DNA from: an uncultured Lachnospiraceae bacterium
GTDB lineage: Bacteria > Bacillota > Clostridia > Lachnospirales > Lachnospiraceae
Assembly (NCBI GenBank): GCA_947630005.1
Contig: CANRGB010000012.1
Span: 1-41,825 of the forward strand
Direction of reading: 5' to 3'
DNA: 41,825 nt
Position numbers and translations under genes: made by a program. The notes under the pieces were generated by a model, which was not told the origin of the DNA, searched no databases, and saw nothing but the letters and a program-made list of their open reading frames with translations. Below, in pieces: positions 26,612 through 37,386 of this stretch (positions within the stretch are counted from its first letter, which is position 1; each line of letters opens with the position of its first letter).

Positions 26612-28285
26612 TTATTTATCGCCCGGCAGCTCAAGGACGGCTCCGCGGTTTCCGGAAGTCACAAGGGCCGCGTATCTCCTGAGATAGCCGCTGGTGATCT
26701 TCGGCTCGCGCGGCTGCCATTTTGCACGGCGCTCGGCAAGTACTTCATCGCTCACCGCAAGATTCAGACTGCAGTTCGGGATATCGATCTGTATCAGATC
26801 TCCTTCTTCCACAAGCGCGATCGGGCCGCCGACCGCCGCTTCCGGCGATACATGTCCGATGGAAGCGCCTCTTGAAGCGCCGCTGAAGCGTCCGTCCGTG
26901 ATCAGAGCCACGCTGTCGCCAAGTCCCATGCCCGCGATCGCGGAGGTCGGATTCAGCATCTCGCGCATACCCGGACCGCCCTTCGGTCCTTCGTAGCGGA
27001 TGACGACGACATCGCCAGGATTAATCTTTCCGCCGAGGATCGCCGCGATCGCGTCCTCCTCACACTCAAAGACACGCGCCGGGCCTTCGTGTACCATCAT
27101 CTCCGGAAGCACCGCCGAGCGCTTCACAACGCCGGAATCCGGCGCGAGATTTCCCTTGAGGATCGCCAGTCCGCCGGTCTCGCTGTACGGATTTTCAACC
27201 GGACGGATCACCTCAGGATTGAGGTTTGCACAGCCGGCAATATTTTCGCCGACCGTCTTTCCGGTCACGGTCATACAGTCAAGGTTCAGCAGATTTTTCT
27301 TTGTCAGCTCATTCATGACCGCGTAGACGCCGCCCGCCTCATTGAGATCTTCCATATAGGTCGGGCCGGCCGGAGCCAGATGGCAGAGGTTCGGCGTGCG
27401 CGCGCTGATCTCATTCGCGATGTCGACATTCAGCTCAACGCCCGCCTCATGCGCGATCGCCGGAAGATGCAGCATGCTGTTTGTCGAGCATCCCAGCGCC
27501 ATATCCACGGTCAGCGCGTTCATAAACGCTTTCTCCGTCATGATATCTCTCGGACGGATATCCTTTTTCAGAAGTTCCATAACCTGCATGCCGGCCATCT
27601 TCGCGAGACGGATTCTCTCAGAGTAGACCGCGGGAATCGTCCCGTTGCCGCGAAGACCCATGCCAAGCACCTCGGTCAGACAGTTCATGCTGTTCGCCGT
27701 GTACATGCCGGAACAGGAACCGCAGGTCGGGCAGACTTTGTTCTCATACTCCATGACTTCCTCGTCGCTCATCTTGCCCGCGACATTCTCCCCAACCGCT
27801 TCAAACATGCTGGAAAGGCTGCGTTTTCTTCCTTTGAGATGACCTGCCAGCATCGGGCCGCCGCTCACAAAGATCGTCGGGATATTCAGTCTCGCCGCCG
27901 CCATCAGAAGTCCCGGAACATTCTTGTCGCAGTTCGGGATCATGACAAGCGCGTCAAACTGATGCGCGATCGCCATACATTCCGTCGAATCCGCGATCAG
28001 ATCGCGCGTCACAAGCGAATATTTCATGCCGACATGCCCCATCGCGATTCCGTCGCAGACCGCGATCGCCGGAAACTCTCTCGGCACGCCGCCGGCCATC
28101 GCCACGCCCAGCTTTACCGCTTCCGTAATCTTATCCAGGTTCATATGACCCGGAACCACTTCATTATAAGAATTCACAATACCGACCAGGGGACGCCTCA
28201 TCTCCTCCTCCGTCAGGCCGAGCGCGTTAAACAGCGAACGGTGCGGAGCCTGCTGGATCCCCTTCTTTACTGCATCACTTTTCAT
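26612..28285 (-). CDS. ilvD: Dihydroxy-acid dehydratase
   Basis: [61 protein letters not shown]. Confidence 0.97.
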   Translation of the reverse strand: MKSDAVKKGIQQAPHRSLFNALGLTEEEMRRPLVGIVNSYNEVVPGHMNLDKITEAVKLGVAMAGGVPREFPAIAVCDGIAMGHVGMKYSLVTRDLIADSTECMAIAHQFDALVMIPNCDKNVPGLLMAAARLNIPTIFVSGGPMLAGHLKGRKRSLSSMFEAVGENVAGKMSDEEVMEYENKVCPTCGSCSGMYTANSMNCLTEVLGMGLRGNGTIPAVYSERIRLAKMAGMQVMELLKKDIRPRDIMTEKAFMNALTVDMALGCSTNSMLHLPAIAHEAGVELNVDIANEISARTPNLCHLAPAGPTYMEDLNEAGGVYAVMNELTKKNLLNLDCMTVTGKTVGENIAGCANLNPEVIRPVENPYSETGGLAILKGNLAPDSGVVKRSAVLPEMMVHEGPARVFECEEDAIAAILGGKINPGDVVVIRYEGPKGGPGMREMLNPTSAIAGMGLGDSVALITDGRFSGASRGASIGHVSPEAAVGGPIALVEEGDLIQIDIPNCSLNLAVSDEVLAERRAKWQPREPKITSGYLRRYAALVTSGNRGAVLELPGDK

Positions 28286-28417
28286 ACTGTATCTGCCTCC
28301 TTTGTATCTTTAACATGGGAAATTTTCTTTTCAAAACAACATTTAACAAAATTTTAATCCGGACGATTCAAAATGCGCAGCTTCCGTCCTGCTGTTATCA
28401 GGCACAGCGGATATCTT

Positions 28418-29509
28418 TCAGACTCTCTCGGCGATCAGCGTACCCATCTGCACCGTGCCGACCTTCACGCATCCGTCCGACATGATGTCTCCCGTGCGGT
28501 AACCCTCTTTTAACACCTGCTTCACCGCCGCCTCAACCGCGTCGGCCGCCTCATCGAGATCAAGAGAATACCGGAGCATCATCGCCGCCGAAAGAACCGT
28601 GGCGATCGGATTCGCCATGTTTTTTCCCGCGATATCCGGCGCGGAACCGTGGCTCGGCTCGTAAAGGCCGAACTTCGTCTCATTCAGAGAAGCGGACGAC
28701 AGCATGCCGATCGAACCTGTCACCATGCTTGCCTCATCGGAAAGAATATCGCCGAACATATTTTCCGTCAGGATGACGTCAAACTGGGCAGGATCACGGA
28801 CGATCTGCATCGCACAGTTATCCACCAGCATATGGGACAGTTCTACATCCGGATAATCTTTCGCCACTTCCTCCACAACGGTCCTCCACAGCCTTGAGGA
28901 ATCCAGAACATTCGCCTTGTCCACGCTGCAGACCTTATGCCTGCGCTTTCGCGCAATCTCAAAGCCTTTGACCGCAATCCTGCGGATCTCTTCCTCATTG
29001 TATACAAGCGTATCGACCGCTCTGCGCACGCCGTCCTTTTCCTCGGTATACCGCTCTCCGAAATAGAGGCCGCCTGTCAGTTCACGCATGATCATCATGT
29101 CAAATCCGTCCCCGATGATCTCGTCGCGAAGCGGACATGCCGCTCTTAACTCGTCATAGAGATAAGCCGGCCGCAGATTGGCGAACAGATTCAAAGATTT
29201 CCTGATTTTCAGAAGTCCTGCCTCCGGGCGGAGTTCCGGCGCGAGCCTGTACCACGGAGAAGTTTTCGCGTCTCCTCCGATTGATCCCATCAGCACCGCG
29301 TCGCTTGCCTTCGCGGCCGCGATCGTCTCGTCTGTGAGCGGAACTCCATGCACATCGATCGAAGCTCCTCCCATCAGCAGCTCCGTATAATCAAGCTCAA
29401 ATCCATACTTCTTTCCGGCAGCGTCAAGTACTTTGCGCGCCTCCCTGACAATCTCCGGTCCGATCCCGTCTCCCGGAATAACAGCTATCCTGTATCCCAT
29501 CACATTCAT
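28418..29509 (-). CDS. leuB: 3-isopropylmalate dehydrogenase
   Basis: [49 protein letters not shown]. Confidence 0.97.
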   Translation of the reverse strand: MNVMGYRIAVIPGDGIGPEIVREARKVLDAAGKKYGFELDYTELLMGGASIDVHGVPLTDETIAAAKASDAVLMGSIGGDAKTSPWYRLAPELRPEAGLLKIRKSLNLFANLRPAYLYDELRAACPLRDEIIGDGFDMMIMRELTGGLYFGERYTEEKDGVRRAVDTLVYNEEEIRRIAVKGFEIARKRRHKVCSVDKANVLDSSRLWRTVVEEVAKDYPDVELSHMLVDNCAMQIVRDPAQFDVILTENMFGDILSDEASMVTGSIGMLSSASLNETKFGLYEPSHGSAPDIAGKNMANPIATVLSAAMMLRYSLDLDEAADAVEAAVKQVLKEGYRTGDIMSDGCVKVGTVQMGTLIAERV

Positions 29510-29544
29510 CCTTTCTTTTCCTTGCTTTAGCGTAAAAAAGCTTT

Positions 29545-29580
29545 ATCCACTATAATAGTGGATTCCTCTGTTTTTTTCAA
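29545..29580 (-). promoter_or_regulatory. leuB promoter (TTGAAA-17-TATTAT) overlapped by inverted repeat ATCCACTA-TAA-TAGTGGAT
   Basis: -35 at 29580-29575; palindrome 29545-29563 contains the -10. Confidence 0.6.
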
Positions 29581-29628
29581 CTGTTAATTTGCAGGAAATT
29601 AAATAAAAGCCTGCGGATATCCGGCAAT

Positions 29629-29697
29629 CGGGCAGGAGGCGGCTTTTCCCTCCTGCCCGCCGCGCGGCCCGCATGCTGCGTGCGGGCCTGCGTATAC
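29629..29697. repeat. Composite repeat locus: module B plus shortened module A
   Basis: CGGGCAGGAGG...CCTCCTGCCCG (11 bp arms) then GGCCCGCA-TGCTGCG-TGCGGGCC. Confidence 0.88.
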
Positions 29698-29702
29698 GAA
29701 AA

Positions 29703-29723
29703 CTGGCGGCCATTGGCCGCCAC
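29703..29723 (-). terminator. Hairpin terminator downstream of yajC
   Basis: TGGCGGCC-ATT-GGCCGCCA followed on minus by GTTTTCG. Confidence 0.5.
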
Positions 29724-29752
29724 TTCGTACTGACACAGATTTTTTTCTTTCA

Positions 29753-30067
29753 TTAAGCCTCTCCGGCTTTCTCCACTTCCGCGATGGCCGTCTTTTTCAT
29801 CGGAATACGGCAGTTTTTGTTGCTTCCGAACTCAACGATGCAGTCCTCATCCGTGATATCGATCACCACACCGTAAAATCCGCTGGTCGTCACGATCGTG
29901 TCACCTACCTCAACGGACGCAATGAGGGCAGCCATTCTCTTCTGCTCTTTTTTCTGCGGACGAATTGCAATAAAATACATCAGGGCGCCAAGAAATACGA
30001 TGTAGATCACCATTGTAATGAGGGGCATCCCGCCTCCCGCACCTTCTGTCATTACATTCATCATCAT
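29753..30067 (-). CDS. yajC: Preprotein translocase subunit YajC
   Basis: TM helix then FIAIRPQKKEQKRMAALIASVEVGDTIVTTSGFYGVV. Confidence 0.95.
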   Translation of the reverse strand: MMMNVMTEGAGGGMPLITMVIYIVFLGALMYFIAIRPQKKEQKRMAALIASVEVGDTIVTTSGFYGVVIDITDEDCIVEFGSNKNCRIPMKKTAIAEVEKAGEA

Positions 30068-30198
30068 CTGCGTTTCCTCCTTCTATTGTGCACAGTCATC
30101 ACGCGCTGTCTCCTCCGCTTCTGCGTCTCGGAACAAGGCCGGAATCAGACCGCGCGTCAGCTGCATAAGTACAATAATACACAATCTGCCTCTTTTCA

Positions 30199-31341
30199 TC
30201 AAGCATTTTTTTCCTGATTTCCAAGATAACGGGCAATTTTTTCGTTTTTAAAGGATTTGTAGCGCCCTTCCTCGATCGCGTCCCGTATTTCCTCCATCAG
30301 ATGATTATAGAAATACAGATTATGCAGGACGCAGAGCCGCATGCCGAGCATTTCCTTCGCCTTCAGCAGATGGCGGATATAAGCGCGGCTGTAATTCCGG
30401 CAGGCCGGACAGCCGCATCCTTCTTCGATCGGCCTGTCGTCCAGCTCATATTTCGCGTTGTACATATTCAGTTTCCCGTCCGATGTATAGACATGGCCGT
30501 GCCGTCCGTTCCGGCTCGGGTACACACAGTCAAAGAAATCCACGCCGCGGTCCACCGCTTCAAGGATATTGACCGGCGTCCCCACTCCCATCAGATACGT
30601 CGGCTTCCCGGACGGAAGGTACGGAACGACCGCGTCCAGAATGCGGTACATCTCTTCGTGCGTTTCTCCGACCGCGAGACCTCCGATCGCATAGCCGTCC
30701 AGATCCAGATCCGCGATGCGCTTTGCATGCTCGATCCGGATATCGTCATAGACCGCTCCCTGATTGATCCCAAACAAAAGCTGGTGCGGATTGATCGTAT
30801 CTTCCAGCCCGTTCAGCCTGCGCATCTCTTCTTTGCAGCGGACGAGCCAGCGGGCTGTGCGGTCCACGGAATTCTGCACGTACTCCCGCTCCGCCACGCT
30901 CGAAGGACATTCGTCGAAAGCCATCGCCACCGTTGAGGCAAGATTCGACTGGATCTGCATGCTCTGCTCCGGCCCCATGAAAATCTTCCGCCCGTCCACA
31001 TGCGACTGGAAATACACGCCTTCCTCCCTGATCTTCCGCAGATTCGCGAGCGAGAATACCTGGAAGCCGCCGGAATCCGTCAGGATCGGCCTGTCCCAGT
31101 TCATGAACCGGTGCAGCCCTCCCAGCTTTTTTACAATCTGATCCCCGGGCCTCACATGCAGATGATACGTGTTGGAGAGCTCAATCTGCGTTCCGATCTC
31201 ATGCAGGTCCGTCGTCGCTACCGCGCCCTTGATCGCGGCCGCCGTGCCGACATTCATAAATACCGGCGTCTGCACCGTGCCGTGAACCGTCTCAAATACG
31301 GCACGTTTCGCCATGCCGTCGCGTTTTATGATTTTATACAT
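30199..31341 (-). CDS. tgt: tRNA-guanine (queuine) transglycosylase
   Basis: MYKIIKRDGMAKRAVFETVHGTVQTPVFMNVGT; LTDSGGFQVFSL; zinc motif CGCPAC. Confidence 0.97.
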   Translation of the reverse strand: MYKIIKRDGMAKRAVFETVHGTVQTPVFMNVGTAAAIKGAVATTDLHEIGTQIELSNTYHLHVRPGDQIVKKLGGLHRFMNWDRPILTDSGGFQVFSLANLRKIREEGVYFQSHVDGRKIFMGPEQSMQIQSNLASTVAMAFDECPSSVAEREYVQNSVDRTARWLVRCKEEMRRLNGLEDTINPHQLLFGINQGAVYDDIRIEHAKRIADLDLDGYAIGGLAVGETHEEMYRILDAVVPYLPSGKPTYLMGVGTPVNILEAVDRGVDFFDCVYPSRNGRHGHVYTSDGKLNMYNAKYELDDRPIEEGCGCPACRNYSRAYIRHLLKAKEMLGMRLCVLHNLYFYNHLMEEIRDAIEEGRYKSFKNEKIARYLGNQEKNA

Positions 31342-31367
31342 AAAATTCTCCCTGTCTTCGTATTTTA

Positions 31368-31457
31368 GGGAACGACAAAACGATTTTCGTTTCGCTCGTT
31401 CCCTGCGCCGAATTTGCGCCGCTTGGGCGGCATTTTTCCGCTTCAAATTCGTGCGCA
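31368..31457 (-). promoter_or_regulatory. Structured 5' leader of tgt (two compound hairpins)
   Basis: GGGAACGA..AAACGA-TTT-TCGTTT..TCGTTCCC and TGCGCCGAATTTG...CAAATTCG(T)GCGCA. Confidence 0.6.
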
Positions 31458-31478
31458 TCTCCACTTTGTACTTCTGGC

Positions 31479-31507
31479 ATGTTATCATAAACGTGGAAGA
31501 TTTTCAA
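31479..31507 (-). promoter_or_regulatory. tgt promoter (TTGAAA-17-TAACAT)
   Basis: Minus -35 31507-31502, -10 31484-31479. Confidence 0.5.
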
Positions 31508-31760
31508 GCGGCGCCTGATTCTGCCGGACGGATGCGGGCAAAACCGTGTGCATCATTTTTGAGCGATTCCTTAACATCTGCGGTTTTTCTGCTTTTTTCG
31601 CCAGAGTCTCCCCGTTTTTGTGAAAATTTACTCTGACTTCTCTTTCTTTTCTTATTTTTTCAGTAAAATAAGCTACATATATTTTTATTAAATCCCGTAC
31701 CTGTCCGGATGCAGTGTCCGTCCGCGGACAGGCAGACAAAATCTGCCGTACGCAATCCAT

Positions 31761-31789
31761 TTGAAAAATTTCGACAAATGTTTTATACT
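31761..31789 (+). promoter_or_regulatory. Promoter of activase gene (TTGAAA-17-TATACT)
   Basis: -35 31761-31766, -10 31784-31789. Confidence 0.65.
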
Positions 31790-31854
31790 AGGGGCTGAGA
31801 TTCACATATTTCTGATTTAAAAAGGAGGCGCAGACTATTTCTGCACAAACATAT

Positions 31855-34800
31855 ATGGAGACAACATCAACACACACGCTTGGAATCGACATCGGTTCCA
31901 CCACAGTTAAGATTGCTGTCCTTGGCCCGAAGCAGGAGCTTCTGTTCTCCGATTATAAAAGACATTACGCGAATATCCAGGAAACGCTCGGCACTCTGAT
32001 CGGCAGGGCACTGGATCTTCTCGGAGATCTCAGCATATCTCCCGTGATCACGGGGTCCGGCGGTCTGACGCTTGCCAACCACCTTGAAGTTCCGTTCGTC
32101 CAGGAAGTCATCGCGGTGGCGTCCTCTCTGCAGCATTTCGCGCCGCAGACGGACGTCGCGATCGAACTTGGCGGCGAAGACGCCAAGATCATTTATTTTG
32201 AAGGCGGAAGCGTAGAACAGCGCATGAACGGAATCTGTGCCGGCGGTACCGGCTCATTTATCGACCAGATGGCTTCTCTGCTGCAGACGGACGCGTCAGG
32301 ACTGAACGACTATGCCCGGCATTATACTTCGCTCTACTCGATCGCCGCGCGCTGCGGCGTGTTCGCGAAGTCGGACATCCAGCCTCTGATCAACGAGGGC
32401 GCGACGAAGGAAGATCTCTCCGCATCCATTTTTCAGGCTGTCGTCAACCAGACGATCAGCGGACTCGCCTGCGGCAAGCCGATCCGCGGCCATGTCGCGT
32501 TTCTCGGAGGCCCGCTGCACTTTCTGCTGGAACTGAGAGAGGCATTTATCCGCACGCTGAAGCTGGACGAGGAACACGCGATCGTCCCGGAAAATTCCCA
32601 TCTGTTCGCGGCGATCGGCTCCGCCCTTAACGCGAAGCCCGGATCATCCACCACGCTCGGCAGGATGATGGAAAAACTCTCGTCGGCCATCCACATGGAA
32701 TTTGAGGTTGCGCGCATGGAGCCGCTTTTTGCCTCGCAGCAGGATTATGACCTGTTTCTCGCGCGCCAGCACTGCAACGTCGTGCGGACCTCCGACCTCT
32801 CTTCCTACCGCGGAAACTGCTATCTCGGCATCGACGCCGGCTCCACGACGACAAAAGCCGCCCTTATTTCTGAGGATGGCTCGCTGCTGTACTCTTTTTA
32901 CAGCAACAACAACGGCAGTCCGCTGCGCACGACGATCCGCGCGATGCAGGAGATCTACAGTGTTCTCCCGAAAGAAGCCCGGATTGTCTGGTCCTGCTCG
33001 ACCGGTTACGGGGAGGCGCTGATCAAAGCCGCCCTTCTGCTCGATGAGGGAGAGGTGGAGACCGTCTCGCACTATTACGCCGCGTCCTTTTTTGACCCGG
33101 AGGTGGACTGCATCCTCGACATCGGCGGCCAGGACATGAAATGCATCAAAATCAAGAACCATACGGTCGACAGCGTCCAGCTCAATGAGGCGTGCTCTTC
33201 CGGCTGCGGTTCCTTCATCGAAACGTTCGCCAAATCCCTGAACTACTCGGTGGAAGATTTCGCGAAGGCTGCTCTGTTCGCGCAGCATCCGATCGACCTT
33301 GGCACCCGCTGCACCGTATTTATGAATTCAAAAGTCAAGCAGGCGCAGAAGGAAGGAGCCGAGGTCTCCGATATCTCCGCGGGCCTCGCCTATTCCGTCA
33401 TCAAAAACGCGCTGTACAAAGTAATCAAGGTGTCCGACGCTTCCGAGCTGGGACGCCATATCGTCGTTCAGGGCGGAACCTTCTACAATGACGCCGTTCT
33501 GCGGAGTTTTGAAAAGATTGCAGGCTGTGAGGCAATCCGCCCCGATATCGCCGGGATCATGGGCGCTTTCGGCGCGGCTCTGATCGCGCGCGAACGCTAC
33601 CACTATCAGGAAGACGCGCAGACTACAATGCTCTCGATCGACCGCATCAATGCCCTGGAGTTTACAACGACAATGGCAAAGTGCAAAGGCTGCACAAACC
33701 AGTGCCGCCTCACGATCAACCGCTTCTCCGGCGGCCGGCAGTATGTCAGCGGCAACCGCTGTGAGCGCGGCATCGGCAAGGAGCGCAACAAAGAGAAGAT
33801 TCCGAATCTGTTCGAGTTCAAGAACAAACTGCTGTTTTCCTACGAGCCGCTTCCTGAGGACGAAGCGGTCCGCGGTATTGTCGGCATCCCGCGCGTGCTG
33901 AACATGTATGAGAATTACCCGTTCTGGTTCCGGTTTTTTACCGAACTGAAATACCGGGTCATCCTTTCCCCGGCCTCCACGCGGAAAATCTATGAACTCG
34001 GAATCGAATCCATCCCGAGCGAATCGGAATGTTATCCGGCCAAGCTCGCGCACGGCCATGTCGAATGGCTGATCCGAAAAGGCATCAAATATATTTTCTA
34101 TCCGTGCATTCCCTACGAGCGCACGGAATTTAGCGACGCGCCGAACCACTACAACTGCCCGATCGTCACCTCCTACGCGGAAAACATCAAGAACAATGTG
34201 GAATCTCTGCGCACGGAGCACATACGCTTTGAAAATCCGTTTGTCGCGTTCACGAATCTTGAGACCGTGACAAAACGTCTGAAAGAATGTTTCAGCGAAA
34301 TTCCGGCGGAAGAGGTCGAGCAGGCCGCAAAGGCCGGCTGGGATGAGCTGGCCGGGGCACGGCAGGCGATGTATGAGAAAGGGCAGGAAACACTGCGGTA
34401 CCTCGAGGAAACCGGAAGACACGGAATTGTACTTGCCGGAAGGCCGTACCACATCGATTCCGAGATCAATCACGGCATCCCGGAACTGATCAATTCCTAT
34501 GGGCTTGCCGTGCTGACGGAGGATTCAATCTCCCAACTCAATCCGGTCGAACGGCCGCTGATCGTCATGGATCAGTGGATGTACCACAGCAGGCTGTACG
34601 GCGCCGCCAACTACGTCAAGACGCGGAACGATCTCGATCTGATTCAGCTCAATTCCTTCGGCTGCGGTCTGGACGCGGTGACGACCGACGCGGTCAGCGA
34701 CATTCTGAATCAGTCCGGTAAGATCTACACCTGCCTGAAGATCGACGAGGTGAACAATCTCGGAGCGGCGCGTATCCGTATCCGCTCTCTGATCGCCGCG

Positions 34801-36123
34801 ATCCGCGTGCGGGAAAAGAATGAAGGAACCGAGCGTACAATCCGTCCGGCCAATATCGAGCGCGTGGTCTTTACCAAAGAAATGCGCAGAAATTACACGA
34901 TTCTCTGCCCGCAGATGTCGCCGATCCATTTTAAGGTGCTCCAGGCGGCCATGAACGCCTCCGGCTATCATATCGAGGTTCTGCCGAACGATAACCGCCA
35001 GGCCGTCGATGTCGGGCTGAAATACGTAAACAACGACGCCTGCTACCCGTCCCTGATCGTCATCGGACAGGTCATGGACGCTCTGCTCTCCGGCCGCTAT
35101 GATCTCAATCATACCGCCGTGATCATGACGCAGACCGGCGGAGGCTGCCGTGCCTCCAACTATATCGGGTTTATCCGGCGTGCGCTCCGCAAAGCGGGGA
35201 TGGAACAGATTCCGGTAATTTCTCTGAATCTGAGCGGCCTCGAAAAAAATCCGGGCTTCACGCTCAGCTTCCAGATGGCGAAGCGCGCCATGTTCGCTCT
35301 CGTCTTCGGAGACATCTTCATGCGCTGCCTGTACCGGATGCGTCCTTACGAAAAAGTACCCGGTTCCGCGGACAGACTGTTTCATACGTGGGAGGAACAC
35401 TGCTGTAAATTTGTTGCCGGAAAGCCTTCCTACGGAGAATTCAAGAAGATGTGCCGGGAGATCATTCATGATTTTGACACCCTTCCGATCACAGATGAGA
35501 AAAAACCGCGCGTCGGCATCGTCGGAGAAATTCTCGTGAAATTCCTGCCCGCCGCGAACAATCATCTCGTAGAACTTCTTGAGTCGGAAGGCGCGGAGGC
35601 TGTCGTGCCTGACCTGATGGACTTCCTGCTCTACTGCTTCTACAATCAGAATTTCAAGTCCAGCTATCTCGGGACAAAAAAGAGTTCCGCCACAGTCGCC
35701 AATTTCGGCATTTACGTGCTGGAAAAACTGCGTCAGACCGCCGCGGAGGAATTTGAAAAAAGCGTTCATTTTGATCCGCCGTCCCACATTGATCAGCTTG
35801 GCACCATGGCAAAGGACATCGTCTCCCTGGGCAACCAGACCGGCGAGGGATGGTTCCTGACCGGAGAAATGCTCGAACTGATCCATTCCGGGGTCAGCAA
35901 CATCGTATGCACGCAGCCGTTTGCCTGTCTGCCCAATCACGTTGTAGGAAAAGGCGTTATCAAGGAGCTTCGGCGCCAGTACCCGCTCTCGAACATCGTC
36001 GCGATCGATTACGATCCCGGCGCAAGCGAGGTCAATCAGCTCAACCGCATCAAGCTGATGCTCTCGACCGCGATGAAAAATCTGGAAAAAACAGACAGCA
36101 GAGAAGCCGTAAATCAGCAATAA
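31855..36123 (+). CDS. Acyl-CoA dehydratase activase-type fusion protein (two BcrAD/BadFG ATPase domains + DUF2229/HgdB-like)
   Basis: [16 protein letters not shown] and [16 protein letters not shown]; two Cys-containing [13 protein letters not shown] / [13 protein letters not shown] motifs; [15 protein letters not shown]. Confidence 0.93.
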   Translation: METTSTHTLGIDIGSTTVKIAVLGPKQELLFSDYKRHYANIQETLGTLIGRALDLLGDLSISPVITGSGGLTLANHLEVPFVQEVIAVASSLQHFAPQTDVAIELGGEDAKIIYFEGGSVEQRMNGICAGGTGSFIDQMASLLQTDASGLNDYARHYTSLYSIAARCGVFAKSDIQPLINEGATKEDLSASIFQAVVNQTISGLACGKPIRGHVAFLGGPLHFLLELREAFIRTLKLDEEHAIVPENSHLFAAIGSALNAKPGSSTTLGRMMEKLSSAIHMEFEVARMEPLFASQQDYDLFLARQHCNVVRTSDLSSYRGNCYLGIDAGSTTTKAALISEDGSLLYSFYSNNNGSPLRTTIRAMQEIYSVLPKEARIVWSCSTGYGEALIKAALLLDEGEVETVSHYYAASFFDPEVDCILDIGGQDMKCIKIKNHTVDSVQLNEACSSGCGSFIETFAKSLNYSVEDFAKAALFAQHPIDLGTRCTVFMNSKVKQAQKEGAEVSDISAGLAYSVIKNALYKVIKVSDASELGRHIVVQGGTFYNDAVLRSFEKIAGCEAIRPDIAGIMGAFGAALIARERYHYQEDAQTTMLSIDRINALEFTTTMAKCKGCTNQCRLTINRFSGGRQYVSGNRCERGIGKERNKEKIPNLFEFKNKLLFSYEPLPEDEAVRGIVGIPRVLNMYENYPFWFRFFTELKYRVILSPASTRKIYELGIESIPSESECYPAKLAHGHVEWLIRKGIKYIFYPCIPYERTEFSDAPNHYNCPIVTSYAENIKNNVESLRTEHIRFENPFVAFTNLETVTKRLKECFSEIPAEEVEQAAKAGWDELAGARQAMYEKGQETLRYLEETGRHGIVLAGRPYHIDSEINHGIPELINSYGLAVLTEDSISQLNPVERPLIVMDQWMYHSRLYGAANYVKTRNDLDLIQLNSFGCGLDAVTTDAVSDILNQSGKIYTCLKIDEVNNLGAARIRIRSLIAAIRVREKNEGTERTIRPANIERVVFTKEMRRNYTILCPQMSPIHFKVLQAAMNASGYHIEVLPNDNRQAVDVGLKYVNNDACYPSLIVIGQVMDALLSGRYDLNHTAVIMTQTGGGCRASNYIGFIRRALRKAGMEQIPVISLNLSGLEKNPGFTLSFQMAKRAMFALVFGDIFMRCLYRMRPYEKVPGSADRLFHTWEEHCCKFVAGKPSYGEFKKMCREIIHDFDTLPITDEKKPRVGIVGEILVKFLPAANNHLVELLESEGAEAVVPDLMDFLLYCFYNQNFKSSYLGTKKSSATVANFGIYVLEKLRQTAAEEFEKSVHFDPPSHIDQLGTMAKDIVSLGNQTGEGWFLTGEMLELIHSGVSNIVCTQPFACLPNHVVGKGVIKELRRQYPLSNIVAIDYDPGASEVNQLNRIKLMLSTAMKNLEKTDSREAVNQQ

Positions 36124-36151
36124 GTCAAAAGAATCCTGACAAAAATTTCAT

Positions 36152-36188
36152 AAAAAATCTCCTGTCATCCATCTGACAGGAGATTTTT
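36152..36188. terminator. Bidirectional intrinsic terminator
   Basis: AAAAATCTCCTGTCA-TCCATC-TGACAGGAGATTTTT between convergent genes. Confidence 0.85.
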
Positions 36189-36205
36189 ATCTTACAGATT
36201 CGGTT

Positions 36206-37270
36206 TTACAGGTCCAGCTTCAGATCATTTTCCTTAATCCATCCGATTTTACGCAGCGGAACCGCGATCAGCTGTGTCAGCACAGCCGGAAGCACAAAGC
36301 AGATCAGCAGCAGTCCGACCCAGTCCCAGGCGGTGATCGCCGCTTTCGCTCCGCTTGCTACATCGCTGACCCATCCGGTATAGACGCCGATCTGACCGAC
36401 AAGTCCGCAGGTTCCCATACCCGAGGATACCGCCGCCCCGTTCATCTGCATCCGGAACACGCAGGTTGCGATCGGCCCCGTAATCGCGGACGCGGCTGTC
36501 GGCGGAATCCATATCTTGGGATTGCGGATGATGTTCGCCATCTGAAGCATCGAGGTTCCGATTCCCTGCGCGAAAAAGCCGCCCCATTTGTTTTCTTTAA
36601 AGCTCATGACCGCGAAGCCGATCATCTGCGCACAGCAGCCCGCGACAGCGGCTCCGCCGGCCAGTCCGGTCAGCCCGAGAGCCGCGCAGATCGCCGCGCT
36701 GCTGATCGGAAGCGTCAGCGCGACGCCGACGATCACGGAGACCAGAATTCCCATGAAAAACGGCTGAAGATCCGTCGCCCACATGATCGCGTTTCCGACG
36801 GAACTTGCGGCAGCCCCGATTGCCGGAGCAAATGCCATCGAGAACAGCACGCCGACGGCGATCGTCACGCTCGGCGTCACAATAATGTCAACCTTTGTCT
36901 CCTTCGAAACGATCTTTCCGCATTCACAGGCGATGATCGCCACCACGTAAACCGCGAGCGGTCCGCCCGCTCCGCCAAGCTTATTGGCCGCGCTTCCCAC
37001 CGCGATCAGAGAAAACAGCACCAGCTGAGGCGCCTGGAGCGCGTAGCCGATCGCGACGGCCATCGCCGGCCCGGTCACGTCCTTGGCATACGTTCCGATC
37101 TGTACAAGAACATCAATCCCGGTCTGCTCCCCCAGCGTACTCAGGATCGTCCCGATCAGCAGGGAAGCAAACAATCCCTGCGCCATCGCTCCCAGCGCGT
37201 CGATTCCGTAACGGCTGGCCGACAATACCACGTTTTTTCGTTTCAGGAAATTTTTTATCTGTCCGCTCAT
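36206..37270 (-). CDS. PTS EIIC_2-like membrane permease
   Basis: Polytopic 354 aa; RYGIDALGAMAQGLFASLLIGTI...GGAGGPLAVYV. Confidence 0.82.
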   Translation of the reverse strand: MSGQIKNFLKRKNVVLSASRYGIDALGAMAQGLFASLLIGTILSTLGEQTGIDVLVQIGTYAKDVTGPAMAVAIGYALQAPQLVLFSLIAVGSAANKLGGAGGPLAVYVVAIIACECGKIVSKETKVDIIVTPSVTIAVGVLFSMAFAPAIGAAASSVGNAIMWATDLQPFFMGILVSVIVGVALTLPISSAAICAALGLTGLAGGAAVAGCCAQMIGFAVMSFKENKWGGFFAQGIGTSMLQMANIIRNPKIWIPPTAASAITGPIATCVFRMQMNGAAVSSGMGTCGLVGQIGVYTGWVSDVASGAKAAITAWDWVGLLLICFVLPAVLTQLIAVPLRKIGWIKENDLKLDL

Positions 37271-37386
37271 CTGTCTCTATCTCCATTCTTTGTCATAATT
37301 TCGCAAACCGTTTTCCAGGCCAATCCGCTTTCCCATAGAAAACCGCAAAACACAGGACCTGGCGGTTTTTGTTTCCCGGACAATCG

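Noticed and set aside
31342-31488. 49-aa N-terminal extension of Tgt in the ORF track
   Set aside because: Encodes the structured leader and reaches the promoter region; Tgt homology starts at MYKIIKRDG (31341).
34525-36120. 531-aa minus-strand ORF antisense to the activase gene
   Set aside because: No recognisable domain; fully overlaps a strongly supported CDS.
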